Shown here: positions 63,909-64,000 of the stretch, one piece after another
How the letters are laid out: every line of letters begins with the position of its first letter
Numbering within the stretch: the first letter of the stretch is position 1
Origin: GCA-2725625 sp964574215
GTDB taxonomy: Bacteria; Pseudomonadota; Alphaproteobacteria; Rhodospirillales; UBA2165
Direction: 5' to 3'
Assembly: GCA_964574215.1 (NCBI GenBank)
Contig: CAZNLR010000021.1
Location: 1 to 64,000 of the forward strand
DNA length: 64,000 nucleotides
Translations under genes and position numbers: made by a program
Notes under the pieces: generated by a model
What the model was told of the DNA's origin: nothing
Seen by the model: the letters and a program-made list of their open reading frames with translations, nothing else
Database searches by the model: none

Positions 63909-63932
63909 CCAAAGTTCATAAAAGAACTTTGG
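63909..63932. repeat. Perfect hairpin, first of a pair at the right edge
   Basis: CCAAAGTTC and GAACTTTGG flank the loop ATAAAA. Ends 106 bases after the HtrA-like stop. Could be a terminator or repeat element. Confidence 0.75.
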
Positions 63933-63961
63933 ATATGAGTTTTATATGGCAAGAATTAATT

Positions 63962-63985
63962 CCAAAAGTCCAATGGGACTTTTGG
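63962..63985. repeat. Perfect hairpin, second of a pair at the right edge
   Basis: CCAAAAGTCC and GGACTTTTGG flank the loop AATG. Similar in outer bases to the hairpin at 63909 and both sit within TTGCC/GGCAAG contexts, so they look related. No gene is visible from 63827 to the window end. Confidence 0.75.
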
Positions 63986-64000
63986 CAAGCGCGACTGCTC

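Noticed and set aside
1..64000. CRISPR arrays, rRNA genes or prophage structural genes
   Set aside because: No regularly spaced repeats, rRNA signatures or phage structural genes seen on reading.

Overview
The window looks like a scaffold from an alphaproteobacterium with a catabolic, transporter-rich lifestyle. The signs are the adjacent glmU-glmS pair, two DctPQM-type TRAP transport operons, xanthine-dehydrogenase-family and UbiD-family enzymes, several GntR/UTRA regulators, and a moderately GC-rich coding style. It is a draft assembly: a run of 10 Ns at 36480-36489 interrupts a gene. The exact lineage cannot be read from the sequence alone.

Layout. (1) Bases 1-3649 are clearly AT-rich and unlike the rest. 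They hold short, partly broken genes: a hydrolase with a substituted catalytic residue, a DUF1330-like protein, two apparent complementary pieces of one unknown protein family, a small secreted protein, and a small recombinase-like DNA-binding protein. The boundary falls on the glmS stop codon, so this is either an island inserted at the 3' end of glmS or a chimeric join. (2) 3650-6834: glmS and glmU, amino-sugar precursor synthesis for the cell wall. (3) 7106-10873: a TRAP transporter whose small permease is fused to a TM2 domain and a charged helix, followed by tRNA-Val(CAC). (4) 11218-28668: a large catabolic block. It has a molybdopterin/FeS/NrfD membrane complex without export signals, an oxidoreductase, an NDP-forming acyl-CoA synthetase, a three-subunit molybdenum hydroxylase, two AMP-forming CoA ligases, a UbiD-type decarboxylase, an amidohydrolase and a GntR regulator. 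This reads as CoA-ester-based breakdown of an aromatic or heteroaromatic acid. (5) 28820-31153: a membrane adenylate cyclase and an arsenite-methyltransferase-like enzyme. (6) 31237-46426: a second catabolic block. A TRAP operon with a ThDP enzyme diverges from a GntR gene. That gene is followed by an aconitase-type hydratase pair, an isocitrate-lyase/PEP-mutase-family lyase, hydantoinase/oxoprolinase A and B subunits and an isochorismatase-fold protein without the usual cysteine. Another GntR, a zinc-ribbon protein and a second UbiD decarboxylase lie on the opposite strand. (7) 46810-54038: signalling genes: a 1217-residue hybrid kinase, an Hpt-receiver-PilZ protein, a TlpA-like thioredoxin, a single receiver, an orphan prodomain-like protein and a PAS protein. 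(8) 54132-59399: maleylacetoacetate isomerase, a BKACE-family enzyme, pterin carbinolamine dehydratase, a thiolase, an adrenodoxin-reductase-type flavoprotein and a small membrane protein. (9) 59383-64000: prmA with a start problem, a UvrD/PcrA helicase, an HtrA-like protein that has lost two triad residues, and two perfect hairpins at the right edge.

The best candidates for something undescribed are the block 31237-46426, where hydratase, C-C lyase and oxoprolinase-type enzymes sit together with a TRAP importer and dedicated regulators, and the cytoplasm-facing molybdoenzyme complex at 11218-15302 beside a molybdenum hydroxylase and CoA ligases. The TM2-DctQ fusion and the mosaic island at glmS are smaller but clear oddities.
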